DNA of 44,940 nucleotides from a virus. Below are positions 1-6,842 of the stretch, in pieces. How positions within the stretch are numbered: position 1 is the stretch's first letter; every line of letters begins with the position of its first letter. The stretch spans positions 1 through 44,940 of the IMG/VR virus record IMGVR_UViG_3300032113_000026; one strand, 5' to 3'. The notes under the pieces were generated by a model, which made no database searches, had not been told where the DNA came from, and was given only the letters and a program-made list of their open reading frames with translations. The position numbers and the translations under genes were made by a program.

Positions 1-8
1 AAAGAAAC

Positions 9-36
9 TTGAAATTAAATATTTATCATTTATAGA
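9..36 (+). promoter_or_regulatory. Possible host sigma70-like early promoter
   Basis: A TTGAAA box at 9-14 is followed after 16 bases by TATAGA at 31-36, ahead of the first gene at 88. The -35 is good but the -10 matches TATAAT at only four positions and lacks the last T. A host-read promoter is expected at this end of a T7-like genome because the phage polymerase must first be made. TATAGAGG (31-38) also recurs inside several genes, so the match may be chance. Confidence 0.25.
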
Positions 37-87
37 GGTTTGCTCTAGATTAAATCTATTGCAACCTAAACCTAAAAAGGAAACATC

Positions 88-810
88 ATGAACATCGAAG
101 AATTTAGAAAGTTACAGGGTCTCGGATCTAAAGGGACTTCTAAGGCTAAAGATGAAGTGCTTGCATATATAGAGTATAACATCAGAGCTAGAGAGTATAG
201 ACTAAAAGCTAAAGTAAAAGCTAAGTCTAAAGCTAAAGCTGAAGTGCTTGCGTATAAAGAGTACGCTTCTAGAGCTAGAGAGTATAGACTACAAGCTAAA
301 GTAGCTGAAAAGCTTAACTCTAAGGTTAAAGCTAAAGCTAAAGTAAAGGCTAAGAATGAATGCTTAGCGAAATTCGAGACGAACTCAACTCAGGTCAATT
401 TGACTGTTATGGGTGAGAGCTGCTGCTTTCTGCGAGGTACAGGGTATAAGGAAGCTTTAGGTTTATGTGAAGGTTCTGTACATGAGTATCTTATTTCGCT
501 AAGAAGCGCAAGTAAGGAAGATAAGCTCATCGCTAAGGTAGCATTTGCTAAACCAAGCGATATACTTATGAAGGTTAGTATCTCAGAGGAGTTCTATACA
601 ATAAGGTATGGAGGTAATTTAGTTATACGAAAATATCCTATAGACGAGCCAGAGAGCCTTTATACGTTTGAAGAAGCTCTTGATCTTGTCGACAGTGGAC
701 GTAGAAAGAAGATGGTAGCTAAGCTTAGAGGCTTAGAGCTAGAGTTTCTTGCCGCTGTACAAGTTGGTCTTTATCATTGGGAGAACACCATGCTATTAAA
801 ATCGTACTAG
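88..810 (+). CDS. Early Lys/Ala-rich repeat protein of unknown function
   Basis: This is the first gene of the window, 240 residues, with a good ribosome site (AAAAAGGA) before ATG 88. Residues about 18-95 are a highly basic region rich in KAK and KAKVKAK runs. It contains two copies of a 29-residue unit with the signature EVLAY..EY..RAREYRL, followed by more Lys/Ala repeats. The remainder (about 100-240) is a mixed globular region. I do not recognise the family. Its position upstream of the RNA polymerase gene is that of early host-takeover genes in T7-like phages. The basic repeats could bind nucleic acid, but that is inference only. Confidence 0.7.
   Translation: MNIEEFRKLQGLGSKGTSKAKDEVLAYIEYNIRAREYRLKAKVKAKSKAKAEVLAYKEYASRAREYRLQAKVAEKLNSKVKAKAKVKAKNECLAKFETNSTQVNLTVMGESCCFLRGTGYKEALGLCEGSVHEYLISLRSASKEDKLIAKVAFAKPSDILMKVSISEEFYTIRYGGNLVIRKYPIDEPESLYTFEEALDLVDSGRRKKMVAKLRGLELEFLAAVQVGLYHWENTMLLKSY
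154..306 (+). repeat. Two imperfect 87-bp coding repeats
   Basis: The stretch starting GAAGTGCTTGC at 154 recurs at 241, an offset of 87 bases or 29 codons, in frame within the first gene. Each copy ends in a region rich in AAAGCTAAAG repeats. The copies differ mostly at scattered bases, as expected for an older in-frame duplication. Confidence 0.75.
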
Positions 811-814
811 ATTT

Positions 815-836
815 AAGTAAATAGTACTATATACTT
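815..836. promoter_or_regulatory. 22-bp near-perfect palindrome before the RNA polymerase gene
   Basis: Bases 815-836 form an inverted repeat in which AAGTA and TACTT flank a self-complementary ATAGTACTAT core, with a single A/A mismatch pair. A short T run follows, and an 11-T tract (849-859) lies just before the ribosome site of the next gene. It could be a weak intrinsic terminator for early transcripts, an RNA hairpin, or a protein-binding operator. The stem has very few G/C pairs, so terminator strength is doubtful. Confidence 0.5.
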
Positions 837-870
837 TTTACCACTTTATTTTTTTTTTTGGAGCAATACC

Positions 871-3030
871 ATGAACGTTAAAACAATTAATGCAGAAGCT
901 GCCAGCAAGATTGACCGTTTCGCAGCAGTAAACACTATCGTCAGCAAATATGTGTTAGATATGCCACATATTCAGAACTCCTCAAGACAAGAGTTTAGCA
1001 AAAGCAACGAATATTGGCTTATAATTTTGACTACCATCTTAAACAATGGTTTTACTAATGAGCTTCTACTAGCAGCTAGTTTTAAAAAGAACTTAACTAG
1101 AATGCAGAAAGTAGATGGTATACTTATGAAGCTTGACTTTACACAGGAAGAGGGTCTCGAACTAGCTAGAAAGATTAGACCTTTTCTTTATTTGAACATT
1201 ATTGAGAATGATGGTTATCATCCTTTGGTAGAGAAGAGAAGCTCTATACATTCTTATGAAGCTGATGGTGTAGAGATTAAGACTACTGTATGGAAGTTGA
1301 CTCCAGCTATAGAAGAGTTGATAAACCTAAAGCTACTATCTCTTAAAGATAAGGCGATAGGTAAAGCTACATTACTGCTAGATGCACCTAAACCATGGAC
1401 TGGTAACAGAGAAGGTGTTATGGATGAATATCGTCGTCCACTAAGCAAAGCATATATTGGTGATATGCCTGACGAGCCTTTAGCTGTAGTTAATAAGCTA
1501 CAAGCTGTCCGTTTAGCTGTTAGTAGCAGCAGTATTAAACAGAGCTTACATCGTGTTAGTAATTTGCACAAGTATAAGCCTAACGTCAAAGGATTGCATA
1601 GTAGTGTGCAGAAGGATGAGCTTGATAAGTTTGAGAGTAAGACTCGCGCTTATCAGCAGATCAGTCAGTATCCTATAGGTACAACTGGATACTTGACTCA
1701 GTTGATAGATTATAGAGGTAGAGTATGTTATCTTAATAGAAGTGCTACTCCACAGGGTTGTAGTTTTGAAAAGGCAGCATTTAAGTTTGCTGATAAAGTA
1801 GCTTTCGGTTTAGGTTGGGAGCGTTGCTTGTTCTGGCTACATGCTGGTTTAGCTAGAGAGTTTGGCTTTATAGATGCAGGTAATGGTGAGGATTATACTC
1901 GTGAAGAACAAGCAGAGTATGGAAAGCAGATCAGCACCACTAGTAGGAGTCACGATGAAGTTGTAGAGTACTTTAAATTGTTTCCTCCTAAACAGATTAA
2001 ACGTGGAGACAGTGACTTAGCTTGGAGTATTATACAGGAGATACAAGCATTTAATAATCATTGCTTAACTAGTGATCCTAGCCTTTTTATGTCAGGGTTT
2101 GTATATCAAGTTGATGGTAAGGCTAATGTACTACAACATATGAGTGCTTTAACTCGTTGTGGTGCTACAGCAAAGGCTTGTAATGTAATCAGTTCTACAG
2201 GTCGTCCAAGAGATCCTTACAATATGCTTTATAACGCTATTGTAGAGACTCTACGGCATGATGTAAAAGTAGAGTATATACAGTTGAAGGCTGAGTTGTT
2301 AACTGAAGTGCTTAAACTTGGACGTAATACGTTTAAGGTTCTCATGACTTACTGTTATGGTGCTAGTGCAGGTACTATCGTCTCTGGGTTTATGGCAGCT
2401 CTAAGCGGTACTCCTGCAGAAAGTAGAGAGCATAGTGACTGTTTGTATAATATATTTGAGCTAGTGGCTTTAGAAGAGTTCCCTGCTATATTTAGCCTGA
2501 AAACGTTTATGCATAAAGTAGCTGATCCTATATTGACTGAGCAGTTTGGTGCTGAAGAGCCGGGTGGCAATCGTAGCGGGAGTCCTCTGACTTATACATT
2601 AGATGATAAAGATGTTCGTATGACTTGGACTTCACCTAGTGGGTTTAAAGTGCAGCATCTGCATTTCGAGCAAGAAGTTATTCGTACAGGGTTTATAAAC
2701 ATATCGCCAGACGGTGATAAGGATTATGACTATAGAAAGATGTTGACTGCTCTTAGTCCTAACTTCGTGCATAGCCTTGACGCTGCTCACCTTGGTAAGG
2801 TGGTACTAGCATTTGATCATAACATGGTTACTATTCATGATAGCTATGGATGTCATTTAGCTTATGTTGATGAGCTTTTAGAAACTATTAAAGTGGAGTT
2901 TGTTAAAATGTATAAAGAGCCTTTGTTGAATAAGTTTGGTAAGGAGATTAATCCTAATTCTCAAGATTTCATGAGAGATCCAGACTTTGAAATTGATGAA
3001 GTATTACATAGTAACTATTTATTTAGTTAA
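871..3030 (+). CDS. T7-type single-subunit DNA-directed RNA polymerase (RNAP1)
   Basis: A 719-residue single-subunit polymerase that would transcribe phage genes after host RNA polymerase has made it. Visible motifs in order are PKPWTG in the N-terminal half, IDYRGRVC (T7 DWRGRVY), motif A VDGKANVLQHMSAL with catalytic D415, motif B ending TYCYGAS with Y496, SPNFVHSLDAAHL, and motif C IHDSYG with D657. The C-terminus NYLFS resembles the T7 end DFAFA. T7 RNAP is 883 residues, and the shortfall is mainly N-terminal, where the T7 promoter-melting domain lies. The specificity loop between the SPSGFKV and SPNFVHS motifs is shorter than in T7 and lacks its R/N/R/Q signature. Spacing between the motif B Lys (K489) and Y496 is one residue shorter than in T7. 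ATG 871 follows GGAGC. Confidence 0.96.
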   Translation: MNVKTINAEAASKIDRFAAVNTIVSKYVLDMPHIQNSSRQEFSKSNEYWLIILTTILNNGFTNELLLAASFKKNLTRMQKVDGILMKLDFTQEEGLELARKIRPFLYLNIIENDGYHPLVEKRSSIHSYEADGVEIKTTVWKLTPAIEELINLKLLSLKDKAIGKATLLLDAPKPWTGNREGVMDEYRRPLSKAYIGDMPDEPLAVVNKLQAVRLAVSSSSIKQSLHRVSNLHKYKPNVKGLHSSVQKDELDKFESKTRAYQQISQYPIGTTGYLTQLIDYRGRVCYLNRSATPQGCSFEKAAFKFADKVAFGLGWERCLFWLHAGLAREFGFIDAGNGEDYTREEQAEYGKQISTTSRSHDEVVEYFKLFPPKQIKRGDSDLAWSIIQEIQAFNNHCLTSDPSLFMSGFVYQVDGKANVLQHMSALTRCGATAKACNVISSTGRPRDPYNMLYNAIVETLRHDVKVEYIQLKAELLTEVLKLGRNTFKVLMTYCYGASAGTIVSGFMAALSGTPAESREHSDCLYNIFELVALEEFPAIFSLKTFMHKVADPILTEQFGAEEPGGNRSGSPLTYTLDDKDVRMTWTSPSGFKVQHLHFEQEVIRTGFINISPDGDKDYDYRKMLTALSPNFVHSLDAAHLGKVVLAFDHNMVTIHDSYGCHLAYVDELLETIKVEFVKMYKEPLLNKFGKEINPNSQDFMRDPDFEIDEVLHSNYLFS

Positions 3031-3042
3031 ATATTAGAGCTT

Positions 3043-3065
3043 AACTCTAGTATTATACTAGAGTT
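3043..3065. terminator. Perfect 10-bp stem hairpin after RNAP1
   Basis: AACTCTAGTA (3043-3052) pairs perfectly with TACTAGAGTT (3056-3065) around a TTA loop, 12 bases after the RNA polymerase stop codon. There is no U tract directly after it, so it could be a terminator or pause site for a phage polymerase, an RNase III processing site, or an operator. Together with the palindrome at 815-836 it brackets the polymerase gene. Confidence 0.5.
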
Positions 3066-3098
3066 TAGGCTGTTAATTTAAAAAAAAAAGGAAATGTT

Positions 3099-3215
3099 AT
3101 GTTAGAATGTATTGAGCTTGGTATGGATTACGAGATGTATTGTGATTGGTGCGGAGAAGCAGAACCAGTTGAACAAGAGCTATACGAGATGTATTGTTTT
3201 TTTGAATTTAATTAG
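3099..3215 (+). CDS. Small Cys-containing acidic protein, unknown
   Basis: A 38-residue open frame starts at ATG 3099 behind AAAAGGA, following a run of ten A. It contains a CDWC pair and repeated DYEMYC / LYEMYC phrases, so a small metal-binding fold is possible. The next gene starts 9 bases downstream. I do not recognise it. Confidence 0.5.
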   Translation: MLECIELGMDYEMYCDWCGEAEPVEQELYEMYCFFEFN

Positions 3216-3224
3216 AGGTGTATT

Positions 3225-3530
3225 ATGTTTTATGCAGTTAATATCAGAGCAAGAATAGTAATCGGTAGAACTAGAGTTTATTGTGGTAGACCGAAAGCTG
3301 GTAGTTTAAGTCCATTAGGTAATCCATTTACTGTTGAGAAGTATGGCAGAGATGGTTGTATAGCTATGTTTAAAAAGCATATGGATAAGGATGTTAAAAT
3401 TCCAGGTGCTTTTAGAGATGAGATGATTAGACTATATAGAATGAGTGGTGATGTTGAATTAGCTTGCTTTTGTAAACCTAAATCATGCCATTGCGATCAT
3501 TTAGCTGATTTTTTAAATCAGTTTTCCTAG
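3225..3530 (+). CDS. DUF4326 family protein
   Basis: A 101-residue protein with the features of the DUF4326 family: an N-terminal R.RVYCGRP segment, SPLGNPF at about residues 29-35, and a C-terminal Cys/His block LACFCKPKSCHCDHLADFL (about 80-98). That block probably binds metal. Proteins of this type are common in phage genomes, and I know of no firmly established role. The leader GAGGTGTATTATG recurs exactly at 3743-3755, and the gene is followed by a decayed partial copy of itself. Confidence 0.8.
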   Translation: MFYAVNIRARIVIGRTRVYCGRPKAGSLSPLGNPFTVEKYGRDGCIAMFKKHMDKDVKIPGAFRDEMIRLYRMSGDVELACFCKPKSCHCDHLADFLNQFS

Positions 3531-3738
3531 CGGCTCAGTTAGAGCTTAGACCTAGCGGTCGGCTTAGTAAAATTAACGAGGGTTCTTATGCTGTTAATAT
3601 TAAAGTAGAGGGGTGATTTTTTATGATGTTATATTAGAGTCGGTAAACCGAAATCTGGTTTAAGTTCTACTGAGAAGTATCTGTTAAAAGGTGCTTTTAG
3701 AGATGATTGTTAGCTTGCTTTTGCAAGTTGTTTTTAAA
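3531..3738 (+). pseudogene. Decayed, internally deleted copy of the DUF4326 gene
   Basis: This stretch has no usable open frame, but its sequence follows the upstream gene in order. TGCTGTTAATATTA (3589) matches the start near 3234. GGTAAACCGAAATCTGGT near 3642 matches GGTAGACCGAAAGCTGGT near 3285. GAGAAGTAT near 3672, AGGTGCTTTTAGAGATGA near 3690 and TTAGCTTGCTTTTGCAAG near 3710 all match parental segments, with stretches missing between them. It ends where a copy of the same leader begins. The best reading is a tandem duplication eroded by deletions. Bases 3531-3583 also hold CCTAGCGG twice (3527 and 3551), with no gene seen. Confidence 0.75.
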
Positions 3739-3752
3739 TTTTGAGGTGTATT

Positions 3753-3950
3753 ATGAGTGTTTTATTGTTTTTAGTAAGTTCATTAGGTCTTATTTTATTC
3801 AGTCTAGTCGTTGTTTGTTTGTTAGTAGCTTCTATGACGTTAATAATAGGTAGTTTGTTTAATGCTTTGTTAGTGACTGTGAGATTGTTTGAATTAGACA
3901 GTCATGAGGGTTTCAGTATTGACCTACGTACAAGGGCTAGAAGTGTATAG
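3753..3950 (+). CDS. Small membrane protein, unknown
   Basis: A 65-residue protein. I chose ATG 3753 because GAGGTG lies just upstream; an in-frame TTG at 3741 is less likely. Residues 2-46 are strongly hydrophobic and long enough for two closely spaced membrane helices, followed by a charged tail ending RTRARSV. Its leader is a copy of the leader of the DUF4326 gene. Small early membrane proteins in phages often alter host functions, but none is indicated here. Confidence 0.55.
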   Translation: MSVLLFLVSSLGLILFSLVVVCLLVASMTLIIGSLFNALLVTVRLFELDSHEGFSIDLRTRARSV

Positions 3951-4143
3951 TATTATTAAACACCTGCCAGAGGATTTGAAACCTCTGGTAGAAGCTATTC
4001 CTGAAGAAGTGTTCAATTATATGTGGGATAAAGATATTATGGCTGTTTTCACCAATAAGGGTAGCATGTCCGAAAGGCAGGATATGTGTATTAAGTTGAA
4101 TAAGTTAGCTTTAGTTATTCAAAAGTTTAAGGGGGAGAGATGA
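3904..4143 (+). CDS. Hypothetical small protein
   Basis: A 79-residue open frame overlapping the previous gene by 47 bases. An in-frame GTG at 3943 would almost remove the overlap. The product is mixed helical and charged (LPEDLKPLVEAIPEEVFNYMW, then a Lys-rich end). No family is recognised. It joins the next gene through an overlapping ATGA. Confidence 0.5.
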   Translation: MRVSVLTYVQGLEVYSIIKHLPEDLKPLVEAIPEEVFNYMWDKDIMAVFTNKGSMSERQDMCIKLNKLALVIQKFKGER

Positions 4144-4280
4144 AGATATTTACATGGGCTAAGGCTCAATTAGAAGTAGACAGAAATAGAAAGCTTCAGG
4201 AAGAAGCTTGTAAAAAGCGAGCTATAGAGCTTGCTTTAATTGACTGTAAAGAACGAGAAGCGTGTACGAAACGCTCTTAG
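4140..4280 (+). CDS. Hypothetical 46-residue helical protein
   Basis: A short frame from ATG 4140, preceded by GGGGGAG and overlapping the previous stop as ATGA. The product is charged, probably one long helix, with three cysteines (about positions 24, 36 and 42). No function is recognised. Tight coupling with both neighbours supports it as a real gene. Confidence 0.45.
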   Translation: MKIFTWAKAQLEVDRNRKLQEEACKKRAIELALIDCKEREACTKRS

Positions 4281-4402
4281 TTAAATGCATGCAAGAGAAT
4301 ACTAGAGAAGGGGCTGTGGATGCTTTTAGATATATAGCAGAGCAGCTTAACTTCGAGTACGAATACTTAGAAATGGTTAAGGATATTTATGGACGTTATT
4401 AG
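4262..4402 (+). CDS. Hypothetical 46-residue acidic protein
   Basis: A frame from GTG 4262 to TAG 4402, overlapping its upstream and downstream neighbours by 19 and 14 bases. The product is acidic with an aromatic C-terminal half (FEYEYLEMVKDIYGRY). It is unrecognised. The start codon is non-ATG and the ribosome site (GAGAAG) is weak. Confidence 0.4.
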   Translation: MYETLLVKCMQENTREGAVDAFRYIAEQLNFEYEYLEMVKDIYGRY

Positions 4403-4520
4403 ATATCTTGGAACTACAGAAGTTGATTTCTTAGCTTACCTTGGAAAGTTTAGTTGGGTGAGATGTAAGAAATGTACTGTTAGGGTGTTATCTTGTATGA
4501 TTAACGTGAGACCATTTTAA
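4389..4520 (+). CDS. Hypothetical 43-residue protein
   Basis: A frame from ATG 4389 to TAA 4520 inside the row of overlapping early micro-genes. A CKKC pair sits at about residues 26-29 and a third Cys near 36. It is not recognised. Evidence is limited to the open frame and its packing. Confidence 0.35.
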   Translation: MDVIRYLGTTEVDFLAYLGKFSWVRCKKCTVRVLSCMINVRPF

Positions 4521-4531
4521 TAGAGGTAGAG

Positions 4532-4984
4532 ATGAAAGAGATTATTAAAAGACTAGAGATATTATTAGAAGATTTGAAGTATAAGGCGTTGACCTTAGAA
4601 GAGAAATTAGAGAGGGTAAAATTAGGTGAGTATAGGTTAGATTGTTTAGAAGTGAGATTAGCTATAATTAAAGTGTGTGATACTCAGTTTATAACAGATA
4701 ATCTATTTGAATATGATTCTAGTGAAGCTGTTAGACTAGAAGCTGTAAAAAGATGTGCTTTAAAAGATATTTTTAGGTTTTCTGAAGATACTCTTACAAT
4801 TAGGCTGGTAGCTGTGGAGAGGTGTAATGCTGAGGATTTATATAAGTTTATAAATGATGATGAGTGCATAAGAGCTGTAGCTGCTAGGCGTTGTTTGAAG
4901 AAACTTTTACCTGTGTTTATACAGGATGATTGTGAGAAGGTTAGAGACATTGCAATTGAACGATTTGGAGAGAGTTATGAATGA
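4532..4984 (+). CDS. LRV/HEAT-like repeat protein, copy 1
   Basis: A 150-residue protein built, after a helical N-terminus, of about four units of 23-26 residues. Each unit reads (V/I)R..A..RC....L..F..D. This pattern fits leucine-rich-repeat-variant or short HEAT-like solenoids, which are usually protein-binding surfaces. Cys recurs at the same place in the units. The start follows AGAGGTAGAG. The gene ends in GESYE and overlaps a shorter paralogue that ends the same way. A binding role against a host protein is inference from the fold type and early position. Confidence 0.65.
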   Translation: MKEIIKRLEILLEDLKYKALTLEEKLERVKLGEYRLDCLEVRLAIIKVCDTQFITDNLFEYDSSEAVRLEAVKRCALKDIFRFSEDTLTIRLVAVERCNAEDLYKFINDDECIRAVAARRCLKKLLPVFIQDDCEKVRDIAIERFGESYE

Positions 4985-5294
4985 TGTGATTAAAGTGTTA
5001 GAAATACTTATAGAAGAGCTTGACTATTTAGATAGGGTAAATAAGTGTGCAGCTGAGGATGTTTATGAATTCTTTCAGGATGGCTCTGTAAATATCAGAT
5101 TGATAGCTGCGGAGAGATGTAAACTTAAACATTTACCGAAGTTGTGTTATGATGAAAGTACAGAAGTGAGATTAGTAGCTGTTAAACGTTGTAATAAAGA
5201 TCTGTTAATTACTTTTATGGATGATCCATCTAAAGAGGTTGTAGATATTGCTATTAAACGTTTTGCTAAATTACATGGGGAGAGTTATGAATAA
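4977..5294 (+). CDS. LRV/HEAT-like repeat protein, copy 2
   Basis: A 105-residue paralogue of the upstream gene. The N-terminal phrase VIKVLEILIEELDYLD mirrors IIKRLEILLEDLKY in copy 1, then about three RC...L..F..D units follow, and it ends in the same GESYE. Copy 2 lacks roughly one to two repeat units. I prefer ATG 4977 because GGAGAG precedes it, and the same GAGAGTTATGAAT junction occurs at both gene boundaries. The Cys spacing is kept. Confidence 0.65.
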   Translation: MNDVIKVLEILIEELDYLDRVNKCAAEDVYEFFQDGSVNIRLIAAERCKLKHLPKLCYDESTEVRLVAVKRCNKDLLITFMDDPSKEVVDIAIKRFAKLHGESYE

Positions 5295-5586
5295 CGAATT
5301 AAAAAGATTATGTATAGGACAAAATGATGTAGTGCCAATGGTTGAAGTAAAGCCTTACAAAGAGGATGCTATAGTACAGGTTAAAGTAGGTAGAAGATAT
5401 GTACCACTTGATAGTATATTAGGTTATAAGAGTAATGGTATAGTATGCAACACTTGTGATATAAATGTTGTTATGGATTTATTGGAAAGAGATCTTAGTA
5501 TTGGACTGTTGGATAATGCTATTAGTTATGTAGCACTTGAACATAGTTTTAAATTAAGATTGAAAAAAGCAAGGCTTGAGTTATAG
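5287..5586 (+). CDS. Hypothetical 99-residue protein
   Basis: It starts at ATG 5287 within the GAGAGTTATGAAT junction and overlaps the previous gene by 8 bases. Residues 20-45 look like a beta-rich segment (VEVKPYKEDAIVQVKVGRRY), followed by a helical C-terminus. No family is recognised. It is the last gene before a structured 90-base leader and the replication block. Confidence 0.55.
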   Translation: MNNELKRLCIGQNDVVPMVEVKPYKEDAIVQVKVGRRYVPLDSILGYKSNGIVCNTCDINVVMDLLERDLSIGLLDNAISYVALEHSFKLRLKKARLEL

Positions 5587-5593
5587 TCAATAG

Positions 5594-5660
5594 CACTAGC
5601 TTCTAAGGAGGCTAGTTCTCTTGGTTACCACCAAGAAACAAAGATGACATTCCGTTGTCT
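5594..5660 (+). promoter_or_regulatory. Three tandem stem-loops in an intergenic leader
   Basis: Stem 1 pairs 5595-5603 with 5608-5616 (nine pairs, one G-U, loop TAAG). Stem 2 pairs TCTTGGT (5619-5625) with ACCAAGA (5630-5636) around TACC. Stem 3 pairs 5642-5648 with 5654-5660 with two G-U pairs. They fill the gap between the early genes and the gene at 5677, whose ribosome site TTAGGAG follows at once. Possible roles are mRNA processing, stabilising the downstream message, or termination of early transcripts. No U tract follows. Confidence 0.6.
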
Positions 5661-5676
5661 AAATTAGGAGATAAAT

Positions 5677-6093
5677 ATGAAAATTAATATGAAAGGCGTT
5701 ACTACTAAATCAAATGCAGTTAAATTAACTACTACAACAATGAATGTAACTCAGTTACGTGAAGCTGTTAAGGTTGGTGTTAAGGTTGATGTTAAAGGTG
5801 TTACTGTAATATCAGTACGTTTAGGTCAGTTGCCTGTTAAAATCTTTGATACAGATGAAGGTATGACTAATGTAGCTTATGTTGCAGATGGTAATGAGGA
5901 TGCTATCAAAACAGTAACTGATGCTGTTAAGGTTGAGATTGCTGCTGGCGGTTTGGATAAAACTTTGTTAGAGTTACAAGCTCGTATTCGTGAGATTGCT
6001 GCTACTCGTAAAGCAACTGCTAAGAAGCTTCGAGAAGATAAAGCAGCAGCAACAGAAGAATTAGCAGAAGAAGCTGATCTCTCTGAATTGTAG
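5677..6093 (+). CDS. Hypothetical protein with acidic C-terminal tail
   Basis: A 138-residue protein with a Val/Thr-rich N-terminal half and a helical second half, ending in an acidic tail (EELAEEADLSEL). Its ATG 5677 has a good ribosome site and sits behind a structured leader, suggesting high expression. It is translationally coupled to the primase gene (TAGTG overlap). Acidic tails occur on phage DNA-binding replication proteins such as T7 gp2.5, but I see no OB-fold signature, so function is unassigned. Confidence 0.6.
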   Translation: MKINMKGVTTKSNAVKLTTTTMNVTQLREAVKVGVKVDVKGVTVISVRLGQLPVKIFDTDEGMTNVAYVADGNEDAIKTVTDAVKVEIAAGGLDKTLLELQARIREIAATRKATAKKLREDKAAATEELAEEADLSEL

Positions 6094-6842
6094 TGGATTG
6101 GCTAACTGTTGCTGAACGGTTAGCTGTAGGGAAATCCAAGAGGGTTAATTGTGAATGTGGTGATGGTCATTCCGCCAGCATCTCACGATTACCTCTTGGG
6201 TACTCTTACTTTTGTTTTAGATGTTCTAAAAAGGAGTTTATTAGAGGTCATTTAGAAATTAAGGATTTAAAACCTATAGAAGAGGAGATAGTATGCATAG
6301 AACTACCGAAGAGTGTAGCATTGCCGGATATAGCGAGGATTTATTTGTGGAAGATTGGAATAGGAACGTATTTAATAGAAAAGTACGGGATAACTTGGAG
6401 TATAAAAATGGAAAGGCTAATACTTCCTTGCGAAGTGAATCAAGAGCTAGTAGCTTATATAGGAAGAGATGTGAGCGGACGAAGGAAAATAAAAGCGGTA
6501 AACTCAATAGACAGAAACAGTCCTTATCATATGTCGAAGAATAGCTTAGGTGATATAGTATGTTTGGTTGAGGATTACTTTTCTTGTATAAAGGTTGGAG
6601 AGGTTATACCTTGTATTAGTTTGAATGGTACTAAATTAAGTAGTGTTGAAGAGCTTAAGGGGTATAAGACTGTTGTGATTTGGTTAGATCCAGATAAGGC
6701 TGGTAGAAATGGAGCTATTAAAATTAAGAAACAACTACAGAGTCAGTTTGTTATAGTTATAATTAATAGTAAACGTGATCCTAAGTATCATAGTATTAAG
6801 GAGGTTAGAGATGCTATTAGTGCTAAAGTTGCTTGCTCATGA
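6093..6842 (+). CDS. DNA primase (Zn-finger plus TOPRIM)
   Basis: A 249-residue primase that would make RNA primers for the lagging strand. Residues 20-44 hold a zinc-finger-like set (C20, C22, H26, C41, C44). The TOPRIM core follows in the second half: LVEDYFSCIKVGE carries the conserved Glu, and VVIWLDPDKAGR carries the metal-binding DxD. In T7, primase and helicase are fused in gp4; here they are separate, adjacent genes. The start is GTG 6093, sharing a base with the previous stop codon. The helicase gene starts within its last codons. Confidence 0.85.
   Translation: MDWLTVAERLAVGKSKRVNCECGDGHSASISRLPLGYSYFCFRCSKKEFIRGHLEIKDLKPIEEEIVCIELPKSVALPDIARIYLWKIGIGTYLIEKYGITWSIKMERLILPCEVNQELVAYIGRDVSGRRKIKAVNSIDRNSPYHMSKNSLGDIVCLVEDYFSCIKVGEVIPCISLNGTKLSSVEELKGYKTVVIWLDPDKAGRNGAIKIKKQLQSQFVIVIINSKRDPKYHSIKEVRDAISAKVACS

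Noticed and set aside
1254-1589. Long open frames on the minus strand, for example here and at 17471-17944, 28216-28653 and 35025-35327
   Set aside because: They lie opposite strongly supported genes, are Ser/Leu-rich as expected for antisense of this codon usage, have no good ribosome sites and show no known motifs.
871-3030. N4-like virion RNA polymerase system
   Set aside because: Both polymerases are about 720-residue T7-type enzymes encoded in early and middle blocks, not a giant virion-packaged enzyme, and the virion genes are T7-like.
5594-5660. Tandem hairpins as a metabolite riboswitch or tRNA
   Set aside because: Stems are short and separate, no conserved aptamer core or cloverleaf can be drawn, and no metabolic gene follows.
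6293-6544. Second forward frame inside the primase gene
   Set aside because: It overlaps a well-supported primase and has a low-complexity Arg/Ser/Lys composition with no motif or ribosome site.
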